From the NCBI RefSeq assembly GCF_900113685.1, contig NZ_FOQG01000017.1, positions 1 through 64,000 of the forward strand: a stretch of 64,000 nt of DNA, in the 5' to 3' direction. The translations under genes and the position numbers were made by a program. The notes beneath the pieces were generated by a model that saw only the letters and a program-made list of their open reading frames with translations, was not told where the DNA came from and searched no databases. The first letter of the stretch is position 1. Every line of letters begins with the position of its first letter. The stretch is from Nocardioides psychrotolerans. Its GTDB lineage: Bacteria; Actinomycetota; Actinomycetes; Propionibacteriales; Nocardioidaceae. Below are positions 8,743-18,594 of this stretch, piece after piece.

Positions 8743-10200
8743 ATGACGATCATCTCCGAACGCCGCCCCCGGCTGCACCTGGACGCCCCGTCTCGCGCGC
8801 TTCAGTACCTGCCCGTGACGGCCTTCGTCCTGGACGCCGCTGTGATCACCGGCTCGGCGATCCTGGCCGCCATGGGACGCGAGGGCCTGCACATCTTCGA
8901 GACGCCCGCCGATGTGTCCACGAGCTTGTGGATGGTCGGTCCCCTGATCGTCCTCGGCTGGATCGCCAGCATCGCGCTGGTTGGTGGCTACGCCAAGAGC
9001 GTCTTCGACGCCGGCCCCGACGAATACAAACGGGTGGTCCGCGCGAGCTTCATCGCCGCCGGTCTCATCGGCGTCGGCTGCTTCATGGCGAAGTACCAAC
9101 TTTCCCGCGGGTTCTTCCTTCTCATCTTCACCATCGGCCTCCCGGCGCTGGTCCTGAGCAGATTCATTGTGCGAAGAGCCGTTCACGCCGCCCGCCGCCG
9201 CGGCGCCCTGCTGCACCGGGTCGTGATCGCAGGCTCGTCCGGACACATCGACGAGATCGTCCATGTCTTGCGCCGCGAGTCCTGGCTCGGTTACCACGTC
9301 ATTGGTGCCCTGACCCCGGCGCACGAGGTCGCCTCAGAGACCGGCGCCGGCATCCCGGTCCTCGGCAACTGCGACGACGCCACCTCGGTGGTCCTGACGA
9401 CCGAAGCTGACATCGTGTTCTTCGCCAGCGGCGCTCTCACCTCCTCGCGACAGTTGCGCCGCATCGCCTGGGATCTCGAGGGCAAGGACGTCCAGGTCGT
9501 CGTCGCCCCGTCGGTCTCAGACGTCTCCGGCGAGCGTCTCCGCATGCGTCCGGTGGGCGGTCTTCCTCTGGTCCACATCGACTCACCCCGGGCCACCGAT
9601 GCGGCCCGCTGGGGCAAGCGTCTCTTCGACCTCGCGGGCTCAGCGGCTCTCATCGCCGCACTGAGCCCGGTCTTCGTCATGGCCGCGCTCTCCATCAAGC
9701 TCCATGACCGCGGGCCTGTTATGTTCCGTCAGAGCCGCGTGGGCAAGGGCGGCGAACGCTTCTCCTGCCTCAAGTTCCGCAGCATGGTGACCGACGCCGA
9801 GGCCCAGCTGGCCCGACTCGCGGCCGATGGCGGCGCCGACTCGGTGCTGTTCAAGATGCGCGAGGACCCGCGGGTCACCCGCCCCGGAAGGTGGCTGCGC
9901 CGCTTGTCGATCGACGAGCTCCCCCAGCTCCTCAACGTCTTCCGTGGCGAGATGAGCCTCGTCGGCCCGCGCCCCCCGCTGCCGAGCGAGGTCGCAAAAT
10001 ACGATGGCGACACCGGGCGGAGGCTCCATGTGCGTCCCGGGATCACGGGGCTCTGGCAGGTGTCGGGCCGCTCGGACCTGTCGTGGGACGAGACGGTGCG
10101 GCTCGACCTCTACTACGTCGACAACTGGTCCATGCTCCAGGACCTGTCGATCCTGGCCAAGACCACGGGCGCAGTCTTCCGCTCCCGTGGCGCCTACTGA
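8743..10200 (+). CDS. Polyprenyl glycosylphosphotransferase (WcaJ-like priming enzyme)
   Basis: This 485-residue membrane enzyme would start repeat-unit synthesis by moving a sugar phosphate from a UDP-sugar to undecaprenyl phosphate. Four N-terminal membrane helices and a CoA-binding-like central domain lead to one re-entrant helix (about residue 300) and the catalytic domain, with KFRSMV, the [21 protein letters not shown] block and the [14 protein letters not shown] ending. The length suits the family. The start is uncertain: an in-frame GTG lies 15 codons upstream, but the ATG before TIISERR gives a natural N-terminus. The transcript converges on rmlA with a 7-base overlap. Confidence 0.9.
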   Translation: MTIISERRPRLHLDAPSRALQYLPVTAFVLDAAVITGSAILAAMGREGLHIFETPADVSTSLWMVGPLIVLGWIASIALVGGYAKSVFDAGPDEYKRVVRASFIAAGLIGVGCFMAKYQLSRGFFLLIFTIGLPALVLSRFIVRRAVHAARRRGALLHRVVIAGSSGHIDEIVHVLRRESWLGYHVIGALTPAHEVASETGAGIPVLGNCDDATSVVLTTEADIVFFASGALTSSRQLRRIAWDLEGKDVQVVVAPSVSDVSGERLRMRPVGGLPLVHIDSPRATDAARWGKRLFDLAGSAALIAALSPVFVMAALSIKLHDRGPVMFRQSRVGKGGERFSCLKFRSMVTDAEAQLARLAADGGADSVLFKMREDPRVTRPGRWLRRLSIDELPQLLNVFRGEMSLVGPRPPLPSEVAKYDGDTGRRLHVRPGITGLWQVSGRSDLSWDETVRLDLYYVDNWSMLQDLSILAKTTGAVFRSRGAY

Positions 10201-11066
10201 CGCTCGTCGCGCAGCAGGTCCATGAGATAGGCGCCGTAGCCACTCTTCATGAGCCCCTCGGCGAGCGCAGCCAGACCGGCGTCGTCGATGAAGCCCATCC
10301 GCCAGGCGACCTCCTCGGGCGCGCCCACCTTGACGTCCTGACGCTTCTCGATCGCCCGCACGAAGTTGCTGGCGTCGTTCATGTCGTCGAACGTGCCGGT
10401 GTCCAACCAGGCTGAGCCACGGGGCAGCACCTCCACCATCAGTCGCCCTCGCTCGAGGTAGAGCCGGTTGAGGTCGGTGATCTCGAGCTCGCCGCGCGCC
10501 GACGGCTGTAGGTCTTTGGCCATGGCCACGACCTCGTTGTCGTAGAAGTAAAGGCCCGGGACCGCGTAGTTGCTCCGCGGCTGCTCGGGCTTCTCCTCCA
10601 GCGACAGGGCCCGGCCGCCGGCGTCGAACTCCACGACGCCGTATGCCGACGGGTCGGCCACCCGGTAGCCGAAGACCGCCGCGCCGTCGATGTCGGTGAA
10701 CCGGCGCAGCCGGGTGCCGAGGCCGGCGCCATGGAAGATATTGTCGCCCAGGATGAGGCCGACCTTTTCGGCCCCGATGTGCTCCTCACCGATCACGAAG
10801 GCCTGGGCCAGTCCGTCAGGTGAGGGCTGGACGGCGTAGGTGATCTCGATGCCGAACTGGGAGCCGTCACCCAGCAGCCGGCGGAACTGCTCGGCCTCGT
10901 GCGACGTCGTGATCACCAGGACCTCACGGATGCCCGCCAGCATCAGCGTCGAGAGCGGGTAGTGGATCATCGGCTTGTCATAGATCGGCATCAGCTGCTT
11001 GCTGATGGCGTGGGTGATGGGATGAAGTCTGGAGCCAGTACCGCCGGCCAGGATGATTCCGCGCAT
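10194..11066 (-). CDS. rmlA: Glucose-1-phosphate thymidylyltransferase
   Basis: This enzyme makes dTDP-glucose from dTTP and glucose 1-phosphate, the first step of dTDP-L-rhamnose synthesis. The 290-residue length and motifs are standard: [11 protein letters not shown] at the N-terminus, [31 protein letters not shown] holding the metal-binding Asp, SLEEKP, and WLDTGTFD near the C-terminus. It lies head-to-head with rmlB with only 22 bases between the start codons, so the two promoters must be very short. The 3' end overlaps the end of the priming-transferase gene on the other strand. Confidence 0.95.
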   Translation of the reverse strand: MRGIILAGGTGSRLHPITHAISKQLMPIYDKPMIHYPLSTLMLAGIREVLVITTSHEAEQFRRLLGDGSQFGIEITYAVQPSPDGLAQAFVIGEEHIGAEKVGLILGDNIFHGAGLGTRLRRFTDIDGAAVFGYRVADPSAYGVVEFDAGGRALSLEEKPEQPRSNYAVPGLYFYDNEVVAMAKDLQPSARGELEITDLNRLYLERGRLMVEVLPRGSAWLDTGTFDDMNDASNFVRAIEKRQDVKVGAPEEVAWRMGFIDDAGLAALAEGLMKSGYGAYLMDLLRDERQ

Positions 11067-11076
11067 GAGCAGACCT

Positions 11077-12086
<1,010 letters not shown>

Positions 12087-12087
<1 letters not shown>

Positions 12088-13478
12088 TGGGCGAGCCGGT
12101 CGTCGAGACGACCCCGATCCCCGGCCTGCTCGTCGTCCGCCTCGACGTCCGCGAGGACGCGCGTGGGTGGTTCAAGGAGAACTGGCAGCGCGAGAAGATG
12201 CTCGCCCTCGGCCTCCCCGACTTCGGCCCCGTGCAGAACAACGTGTCCTTCAACGCCGATCGTGGCGCCACCCGTGGCATCCACACCGAGCCGTGGGACA
12301 AGTTCGTCTCCGTGGCCACCGGGCGCATCTTCGGCGCATGGGTGGACCTGCGTGAGGGAGCGACCTTCGGAACGACCTTCCACCTCGAGCTCGACCCAGC
12401 GGTGGCGGTCTTCGTCCCCCGCGGCGTCGGCAACAGCTATCAGACCCTCGAGGACGGCGTCGCCTACACCTACCTCGTCAACGACTACTGGCGTCCCGGC
12501 ACGTCCTACCCTGCCCTGGACCTCGCGGACCCGACGGTGGCCATCCCCTGGCCCATCCCGCTCGAGGAGTGCGAGATCTCCGAGAAGGACCGTCACAACC
12601 CGGCCCTGGACCAGGTCACGCCGATGGCGCCCAAGAAGACGCTGATCATCGGCTCCCAGGGCCAGCTCGGTCGCGCGCTCCAGGTCGACTACCCCGACGC
12701 CGACTGCGTCGACCTCGCCGAGCTGGACGTCACCGACCCGGCAGCCGTGGCCGCCTGGCCGTGGCACGACTACGCCCTGGTCCTCAACGCCGCCGCCTAC
12801 ACCGCGGTCGACGCAGCAGAAACGCCCGAGGGGCGCCGTACGGCGTGGGCGGCCAACGCCGCCGCGCCCGCGACCCTGGCCCGACTGAGCGACGAGCACG
12901 GCTTCACCCTCGTGCACTACTCGTCGGAGTATGTCTTCGACGGCACGCGGCCCGAGCACGTCGAGGACGAGCCACTTTCACCACTGGGCGTCTACGCACA
13001 GACCAAGGCCGCCGGCGACCTCGGCGTCGGCACCGCGACGCGGCACTACCTGGTCCGCACCTCGTGGGTGATCGGCGAGGGCAACAACTTCGTGCGCACC
13101 ATGCAGCGCCTGGCCGAGCAGGGCGTCTCCCCCGACGTCGTGTCCGACCAGGTCGGCCGGCTCACCTTCACCAACGAGCTCGTCCGCGCGACCCGTCACC
13201 TCGTCGACAGCAGGGCCGAGCACGGGACCTACCACGTCAGCAACGCCGGCCCCGCGATGTCGTGGGCCGACATCGCCGGCACGGTCTTCGAGCTGTGCGG
13301 CCGTTCACCCGACGACGTGCGCCCGATCACGACCGAACAATATGCCGCCGGCAGGGCCACCGCACCGCGTCCGGCCAGCAGCACGATGGCGATGGCCAAG
13401 ATCGCCGCAAGCGGCTTCGTGGCCCGCGACCAGCTGGACGCGTTGCGGGACTACCTTCAGGCCGGGATGCGGCCGTAG
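12087..13478 (+). CDS. RmlC-RmlD fusion: rhamnose epimerase plus reductase
   Basis: One 463-residue chain carries the last two steps of dTDP-L-rhamnose synthesis. Residues 1-185 are an RmlC-type cupin (RGWFKENWQREKM, GATRGIHTEPWDKFVSV, VPRGVGNSYQTLEDGVAYTYLVNDYW). Residues 190-463 are an RmlD-type reductase with the GSQGQLGRAL dinucleotide motif, NAAAYTAVDAAE, YSSEYVFDG and YAQTKAAGD with the catalytic Tyr and Lys. In the cupin half the catalytic His is retained in the RGIHTEPWDK segment. Such fusions are known in actinobacteria. The start overlaps the rmlB stop, so rmlB and rmlCD form an operon. Confidence 0.93.
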
Positions 13479-13810
13479 TCGTCCTCGAGGCGACAGATGT
13501 CGTCCTCGCCGGTGTAGGCACCCATCTGCACCTCGATGAGGACGAGCGTCTCGTCCTCCATGTTGGTGATCCGGTGCGGCTGACCGATCTCGACGTCGAT
13601 CGACTGGCCGGGCCCGGCCAGGATCAGCTCGCCGTCGACGACGCAGGTCGCCTTGCCGCTCACGATGGCCCAGTGCTCGGCCCGGTGCTCGTGCGTCTGA
13701 TAGCTCAGTCGCTGGTGCGGAGCGACGACGAGGCGCTTGACCTTGAAGCCGTCGCCCTCGTCGAGGACCTGCCACGAACCCCACGGACGTGTGTCGCAAT
13801 CGCCGATCAT
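13457..13810 (-). CDS. Stand-alone phosphomannose-isomerase-type cupin
   Basis: A 117-residue cupin matching the C-terminal isomerase domain of bifunctional type II mannose-6-phosphate isomerases: RPWGSWQVLDEGDGFKVKRL, then the metal-binding QRLSYQTHEHRAEHW block, and the GEDDICRLEDDYGR ending. It would act on a sugar phosphate or nucleotide sugar, but the usual nucleotidyltransferase partner domain is absent. A G-rich site lies about ten bases before the ATG. Its 3' end overlaps that of rmlCD on the other strand by 22 bases. A close paralogue lies at 16.4-16.7 kb. Confidence 0.82.
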   Translation of the reverse strand: MIGDCDTRPWGSWQVLDEGDGFKVKRLVVAPHQRLSYQTHEHRAEHWAIVSGKATCVVDGELILAGPGQSIDVEIGQPHRITNMEDETLVLIEVQMGAYTGEDDICRLEDDYGRIPA

Positions 13811-13904
13811 TGAAATACCCCCCAGTATTCGGATCTCCGAGCAACGCCCGGACCCTATGAGGGTACTCACATCAGTGGTGTCCTCGGGGGCGAAAAGGGC
13901 AAAG

Positions 13905-14177
13905 TTAGCGTCGGCGCAACCCGGAGAGCGCCGGGCGGACATCCACGATGAACACCAGGGCCGCCACGGTGAAGGCGAGGTTGAGGATCGTGCTGACCAA
14001 CAACAGCTGCAGGACCGCCCCGAGGCCGAGGATGATCGTCCACGCCGGCTTGGTGAGCTTGCCGGCCGCCTCGTAGGTGTCGCCGGAGAACGTCAGCGAG
14101 CTGACGAACGCAAAGATCTTCACCGCCAGCATCGCGAGGGCGATGAGCAGCGAGACTTGTCCTTCGAGCGATCCCAT
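13905..14177 (-). CDS. DUF2516 small membrane protein
   Basis: A 90-residue protein with three hydrophobic helices and the GKLTKPAWTIILGLGA segment characteristic of the DUF2516 family of actinobacterial membrane proteins. The start was set at the ATG before GSLEG, with AGGA upstream; an earlier ATG adds ten unlikely residues. It follows the HbhA-like and XRE genes in the same order as M. tuberculosis Rv0474-Rv0475-Rv0476, so a linked cell-surface role is likely. A terminator-like hairpin separates it from the HbhA gene, so it may have its own promoter. The function is unknown. Confidence 0.8.
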   Translation of the reverse strand: MGSLEGQVSLLIALAMLAVKIFAFVSSLTFSGDTYEAAGKLTKPAWTIILGLGAVLQLLLVSTILNLAFTVAALVFIVDVRPALSGLRRR

Positions 14178-14209
14178 GGGGCCAGATCCTATCCAGTGAG
14201 GTGGCAAGA

Positions 14210-14234
14210 CCCCCGGAGCTCATACCTCCGGGGG
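14210..14234 (-). terminator. Hairpin terminator downstream of the HbhA-like gene
   Basis: A perfect 9-base inverted repeat (CCCCCGGAG with CTCCGGGGG) separated by 7 bases lies about 50 bases past the stop of the HbhA-like gene on the minus strand. It would form a very stable RNA hairpin, with a short partly T-rich stretch after it, and lies before the start of the DUF2516 gene. Confidence 0.65.
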
Positions 14235-14282
14235 CCTCGCATGACGTCAGAACAGCGCGAGCTGTCCGTCGTCAGGTTCTCT

Positions 14283-14894
14283 TCAGTCGCCGACCTTGGC
14301 CGCGGCCTCGGTGGTCGCCTCGGCGGCCTTGGTGGCGGTCTTCTTGACGGCCGTGGTGGTCGCCTTCGCGCTGCTCGTGGCGGGTGCCGCCGACTTCTTG
14401 GCGGCGGTCGCGGTCTTCTTCGCAGCCGTCGTCGCCTTCTTGGCGGTGGTGCTGGTCGCCTTCTTGGCCTGCGTGGTGGTCGTCTTGGCCTTGGCGGTGG
14501 TGGTCTTCGCCGCGGTCGTGGTGGCCTTGGTGGACTCCTGCTTGCGCACGCGGGTCACGAGGGCCTCGCCACGCTTGGCGAGGTCGGCGTAGGTGTCGGT
14601 GACGGTCGCGACGTTCTCGGTGACCGTGGCCTGGACCTTAGTCGGGATCGCGAGGGCCTCGGCCTGGAGCTCGGCGACGCGGGAGTTGACCACGGATACG
14701 GCCTGGTCGCGCAGCGCCTTGGGCTCGAAGTTCGTGACGGTCTTCTGAGCGTCGTTGATCTTCTTCTGGAAGTCCGCGACGTAGTCACGGACGATCTCAA
14801 CCGCGAGGTCGGTGACGCCGACGCCGGCGTAGAGCGGCTTGGCCGCGACGGGGGGAAGCTCCAGGGTCTTGATGTCGAACTTGGCCTTGACCAT
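14283..14894 (-). CDS. HbhA-like heparin-binding / lysine-rich surface protein
   Basis: This 203-residue protein has the layout of mycobacterial heparin-binding hemagglutinin. An N-terminal helical region (KPLYAGVGVTDLAVEIVRDY, VTNFEPKALRDQAV) is followed by a coiled-coil centre and a 90-residue Lys/Ala/Thr tail (repeats such as KKATTAAKKTATAAKK) like that which binds sulfated sugars or DNA in relatives. A strong AAGGAG precedes the ATG. It lies between the XRE regulator and the DUF2516 gene, the order known around hbhA. Other members act in adhesion, lipid-body binding or envelope shape; which applies here is unknown. Confidence 0.75.
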   Translation of the reverse strand: MVKAKFDIKTLELPPVAAKPLYAGVGVTDLAVEIVRDYVADFQKKINDAQKTVTNFEPKALRDQAVSVVNSRVAELQAEALAIPTKVQATVTENVATVTDTYADLAKRGEALVTRVRKQESTKATTTAAKTTTAKAKTTTTQAKKATSTTAKKATTAAKKTATAAKKSAAPATSSAKATTTAVKKTATKAAEATTEAAAKVGD

Positions 14895-14948
14895 GTCGAT
14901 TTTCTCCTTGTGTTGGTGGTGCGGTGTGGGTGAGGCGGGTCGTGCTGG

Positions 14949-15326
14949 TCAGTCGTCGTCCGCTGGCGACGCGCCATTGAGCGCGAGGAACGACGAGTAG
15001 ACGTCGAGCAGCGACTGCTTCTGCCGCTCGGTGAGACCCGGGTCGTTGAGGACGGCGAGCTCGACGGAGCCGCCGACGCCGTCCTGGGGGCTGAGGATGC
15101 CGGCGCGGATGTAGAGCTGCTCCGCGGAGATCCGCAGGGCCTTCGCGATCTGCTGGAGCACCTCGGCGGAAGGCTTGCGCAGACCACGCTCGATCTGGCT
15201 CAGGTAGGGGTTGGACACCCCGGCCTGCTCCGCGAGCTGACGAAGCGACAGCCGCGACGCGACCCGCTGCTCCTTGAGATAGTCGCCGAGGGACTCGACC
15301 GCACTACCGACCTTGCTTTTCGCCAT
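14949..15326 (-). CDS. XRE-family transcriptional regulator upstream of the HbhA-like gene
   Basis: This 125-residue regulator has an N-terminal Cro/C1 helix-turn-helix (about residues 12-70), with LGDYLKEQRVASRLSLRQLAEQAGVSNPYLSQIERG covering both helices, and a short acidic C-terminus. It is the counterpart of Rv0474, beside hbhA in mycobacteria. The gene ends 54 bases before the HbhA-like gene, so it probably controls or is transcribed with it. A 16-base inverted repeat sits 11 bases upstream of its start and is the likely site of self-control. GGAGG almost touches the ATG, leaving an unusually short spacing. Confidence 0.88.
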   Translation of the reverse strand: MAKSKVGSAVESLGDYLKEQRVASRLSLRQLAEQAGVSNPYLSQIERGLRKPSAEVLQQIAKALRISAEQLYIRAGILSPQDGVGGSVELAVLNDPGLTERQKQSLLDVYSSFLALNGASPADDD

Positions 15327-15337
15327 GCCTCCATAGT

Positions 15338-15353
15338 GCTAACTCTAGTTAGC
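15338..15353 (-). promoter_or_regulatory. Inverted repeat, likely operator of the XRE regulator
   Basis: GCTAACT and AGTTAGC form a perfect 7-base inverted repeat around a CT spacer, just upstream of the regulator's start codon. AT-rich symmetric sites of this size are typical of Cro/C1-type repressors. It stands out in the surrounding GC-rich sequence. Confidence 0.6.
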
Positions 15354-15403
15354 AAAATGCAAACTCAGGCAGCGTGACGTCTCCCACAACCGAGACCAAA
15401 GCC

Positions 15404-16363
15404 TCAGAAGGTCGCCCGGATCTCCCCCACCGGCACTCCCCCACCGAGCAGCTCGAACACCCCGGTGGCCCGCACAGCAGCCCCGTCGACCCATGCCTCG
15501 ACGTCGACCCCGCTGCGCTTGAGAGCAGCCGCCATCAGCACCGGTCGCACCCGCGGCGCACCGTCGTCGGTCTTGAGGGCGAATGCCCGCCCGTCGGGGA
15601 GAGCCACGACGTAGCAGGACTCAGCACCGGCCTTGCCGATCGACCCCGGCATTGCGGTGAGCAGCGCGAGCTCGTCACGGCGCGTCCCGGAGACGAACTC
15701 CGGGTGCCGGCGGATCGCGTTGGCAACGCGAGCCTCCGGCCCGTCCGTCGCGACGGCCAGCGTCCGGAAGGCCCGCCCCAACCCGATCAGCGACGTCGAC
15801 AACAGCGGCGCACCACACCCGTCGACAGCGACCACGGTCACCGGCTCGCCGGTGAGGTCGGCGAACGTCTCGAGGATCGCCCGCTGCAGCGGGTGGTCCG
15901 GGTCGCAGTAGGTGGCGAGGTCCCACCCGTTGATCGCGCAGGTGACAAGCATCCCGCTGTGCTTGCCCGAGCAGTTCATCGCGATCGGCGTCTTCGCCTC
16001 ACCGGCCCGGATCACCTCGATGCGCGCCTCGTCGTCGAGGGGATAGTCCGGCGGAGTCTGGAGCAGTGACTCGTCCAGGCCGGCTGTGGCGAGGATCCGA
16101 CGGGCACCATCGATGTGGAAGGGCTCGCCCGAGTGGGATGCGCACACCAGGGCCAGGAGGTCATCGGGCAGGTCCAGGCCGAGGCGGACCATCGCGAGAG
16201 CCTGGAGCGGCTTGTTGCAGGACCGGGGGAGCATCGGCTCGTCGACGACCCCGAGCCGCCAGTCAACCTCGCCTCCGCGGTCCAGGGCGACGACCGAGCC
16301 GTAGTGGTGTCCCTCGACGAACCCCGAGCGGACGATCTCGGCGACGACCACCGGGGACGTCAC
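15404..16363 (-). CDS. Asparaginase II-type amidohydrolase
   Basis: A 319-residue protein of the Asparaginase_II family (PF06089 type), distinct from the bacterial AnsA/B fold. Visible family blocks are EIVRSGFVEGHHYGSVVALD at the N-terminus, PRSCNKPLQALAM, CASHSGEPFH, NCSGKHSGML, VDGCGAP and SGTRRDELALLTAMPG. It probably hydrolyses L-asparagine or a related amide. The GTG start overlaps the stop of the upstream cupin gene (GTGA), so the two are translated together. The link between the cupin and the asparaginase is unexplained. Confidence 0.85.
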   Translation of the reverse strand: MTSPVVVAEIVRSGFVEGHHYGSVVALDRGGEVDWRLGVVDEPMLPRSCNKPLQALAMVRLGLDLPDDLLALVCASHSGEPFHIDGARRILATAGLDESLLQTPPDYPLDDEARIEVIRAGEAKTPIAMNCSGKHSGMLVTCAINGWDLATYCDPDHPLQRAILETFADLTGEPVTVVAVDGCGAPLLSTSLIGLGRAFRTLAVATDGPEARVANAIRRHPEFVSGTRRDELALLTAMPGSIGKAGAESCYVVALPDGRAFALKTDDGAPRVRPVLMAAALKRSGVDVEAWVDGAAVRATGVFELLGGGVPVGEIRATF

Positions 16364-16728
16364 GCCTGTGTGTCCTGCTGGCTCGCGCGGCCGAAGTCGT
16401 CCTCGAGCCGGTGGATGTCGTCCTCACCGGTGTAGGCGCCCTGCTGGACCTCGATGATCTGCAGGTCCTCGGAGTGACGGTTTTCTAGCCGATGCGCGGC
16501 TCCCATCGGGACGTCGATGCACTGACCGGGCGATGCCTGGACCTCGACCCCGTCCACCACGCAGGTGGCGATGCCGAAGATGACCACCCAGTGCTCCGAG
16601 CGGTGCTGGTGGGTCTGGTAAGACAGCCGCTTGCCGGGGTGGACGACGATGCGCTTCACCTTGTAGCCCTGGCCATCCTCGATCACGTGCCAGGACCCCC
16701 ACGGACGATCCTGCGACAGCTCACTCAA
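16360..16728 (-). CDS. Second phosphomannose-isomerase-type cupin
   Basis: This 122-residue cupin is a paralogue of the one at 13.5-13.8 kb. It keeps DRPWGSWHVIEDGQGYKVKRI, the metal-binding KRLSYQTHQHRSEHW block and the AYTGEDDIHRLEDDFGR ending. The start was set at a TTG seven bases after a perfect GGAGG; an ATG seven codons further upstream has no ribosome-binding site. Its end is coupled to the asparaginase gene. As with its paralogue, the nucleotidyltransferase domain normally fused to this isomerase is missing, so the substrate is open. Confidence 0.8.
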   Translation of the reverse strand: MSELSQDRPWGSWHVIEDGQGYKVKRIVVHPGKRLSYQTHQHRSEHWVVIFGIATCVVDGVEVQASPGQCIDVPMGAAHRLENRHSEDLQIIEVQQGAYTGEDDIHRLEDDFGRASQQDTQA

Positions 16729-16827
16729 CGGGGGTCCTCCACGGGTCATCGACGTCTGGCAGTCAGACGCTACCAACGGTGGGGCACGCGGTTCGCCCAG
16801 GCTCGCCCCGGTGAGAGGATGGCGCCC

Positions 16828-18594
16828 GTGTCGAACCCCCGCGTCCCACAACACTGCCCGTCACAGCGCGAGCTCGACGACCTCGAGCTGCTCATGAGTG
16901 GAGCGCTCGCACCGATCTCCGCCTTCAACGAGCAGGGCAGCCCCGTCACCCTCACCCTGCCGGCGAGCGTCGCCGAGGAGGCTGCGGCCGCCGGGGCCGT
17001 GGAGCTCGTCGACCCCGAGGGCCTGCCACTGGCTCGTGTCACGCTCGGCGATGCTGGCTGGACCGCAGCTGCCCTGACCCACGCTCAGTACGGTCCGTTC
17101 CGGCGCTACTACCTCTCCCCTGCGCAGGTGCGCGAACGCTACGCCGGTCGCACGTTCGTCCCCGTGGTCGACGCGTTGACCGACGCTCAGCTCCAGGAGC
17201 TCAGAACGCTCGGTCCCGTCGTCCTCGTGGTCCTGGTCGGCCACGGCACCCCTGAGCTCTCACCGGTCGCCCTGATCCGCGCGACCCTCGCAGCCACCGG
17301 GGGCATTGATGCTGCTGTGGTCGCCGTCCCGCTCGCCTCGCACGACGACGCGGATGTCGACCACCGCCTCGGTGTCAAGGTGGTCGATACCTACGCCGGA
17401 CCCGACCCCGTGCACGGTCTGACCGACGGCGGGGAGTTCTCGATCGACGTCGCCGCGATCGTTGCGTCCGACCGGCCCCGGCCCGAGGACCAGGGCCTGG
17501 TGCTCTTCTTCACCGGACTCTCCGGCAGCGGCAAGTCCACCCTGGCGCGAGCCCTGATGGACAAGGTCCTCGAACAGGGTGGGCGCTCCCTCACCAGCCT
17601 CGACGGCGACGTCGTCCGGCGAAACCTGTCGGCAGGCCTCTCCTTCTCGAAGGCCGATCGGGAGACCAACATCCGCCGCATCGGCTGGGTGGCTGCCGAG
17701 ATCGCACGTCACGGCGGCGTCACCGTCTGCAGCCCGATCGCGCCGTTCGACGAGACCCGTCAGCAGGTGCGTCAGATGGTGGACGAGGCCGGCGGTGCGT
17801 TCTTCCTGGTCCATGTCGCCACCCCGCTTGAGGAGTGCGAGCGACGCGACCGCAAGGGCCTCTACGCCAAGGCACGCGCGGGCGAGATCCCCGAGTTCAC
17901 CGGCATCTCGTCGCCCTATGAGGAGCCCGAGGACGCCGACATCCGCGTCGACACCACCGGCCGCACCATCGAGGACGCCCTCGACGACGTCATCTTGGCC
18001 CTCCGCGACGCCGGCTACCTCGACCTCACGGACGAATCGGTGGTCGAGCAGCCGATCAAGGTCCTCTTCGTCTGCACGGCCAACATCTGCCGCTCCCCTT
18101 ACATGGAGCTCACCGCCCGCTCCCTGGCCGGACCAGACAGCAACGTCGCGTTCTCGAGCGCCGGCACGCACGGCTTCCGGGACCACGCGATGGACGCGGC
18201 GATGTCTCACTCGCTCGCCGGACGCACCACCAGCAGTGAAGGCTTCCGGAGCCGCAGAGTGACGACGGAGCTCCTCGAGGAAGCCGACGTGGTTCTCACC
18301 GCCGAGGCGACGCACCGCACGTTCATCCTCGACGACCACCCGCGCCAGTTCCGGAAGGTCTTTACCCTCGGCCAGTTCGCAGAGGCGGCCAGCAACGTCG
18401 AGCTCACCGGCCGGGAGCTCTTGGCCGCGGTCGGTGAGCGGCGCGGCACCGCGGAGAAGCGGCTCGACGTCGGCGACCCCTACGGTCGAGGCCCCGAAGC
18501 GGCCGAGGCGTGCGGCCAGCACATCGACTCCCTGCTGCGCGTCGTCGTCCCTGCGCTGACGGCATCCGAGAGGATCACCCCATGGACGACCTGA
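16828..18594 (+). CDS. Fusion: ATP-sulfurylase-like / APS kinase / tyrosine phosphatase
   Basis: One 588-residue chain with three parts. Residues 1-210 resemble an ATP sulfurylase (RELDDLELLMSGALAPISAF, YYLSPAQVRERYAG), but the catalytic QxRNPxHxxH motif is not present, so this part is probably inactive. Residues 222-400 are a full APS kinase: P-loop GLSGSGKST near residue 230, LDGDVVRRNLSAGLSFSKADRE, and a KGLYAKARAGEI lid. Residues 411-575 are a low-molecular-weight tyrosine phosphatase with CTANICRS (Cys416, Arg422) and catalytic DP at Asp550. GTG is preferred over an ATG three codons upstream because GAGAGG lies nine bases before it. The next gene overlaps by 13 bases. Confidence 0.88.
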   Translation: MSNPRVPQHCPSQRELDDLELLMSGALAPISAFNEQGSPVTLTLPASVAEEAAAAGAVELVDPEGLPLARVTLGDAGWTAAALTHAQYGPFRRYYLSPAQVRERYAGRTFVPVVDALTDAQLQELRTLGPVVLVVLVGHGTPELSPVALIRATLAATGGIDAAVVAVPLASHDDADVDHRLGVKVVDTYAGPDPVHGLTDGGEFSIDVAAIVASDRPRPEDQGLVLFFTGLSGSGKSTLARALMDKVLEQGGRSLTSLDGDVVRRNLSAGLSFSKADRETNIRRIGWVAAEIARHGGVTVCSPIAPFDETRQQVRQMVDEAGGAFFLVHVATPLEECERRDRKGLYAKARAGEIPEFTGISSPYEEPEDADIRVDTTGRTIEDALDDVILALRDAGYLDLTDESVVEQPIKVLFVCTANICRSPYMELTARSLAGPDSNVAFSSAGTHGFRDHAMDAAMSHSLAGRTTSSEGFRSRRVTTELLEEADVVLTAEATHRTFILDDHPRQFRKVFTLGQFAEAASNVELTGRELLAAVGERRGTAEKRLDVGDPYGRGPEAAEACGQHIDSLLRVVVPALTASERITPWTT

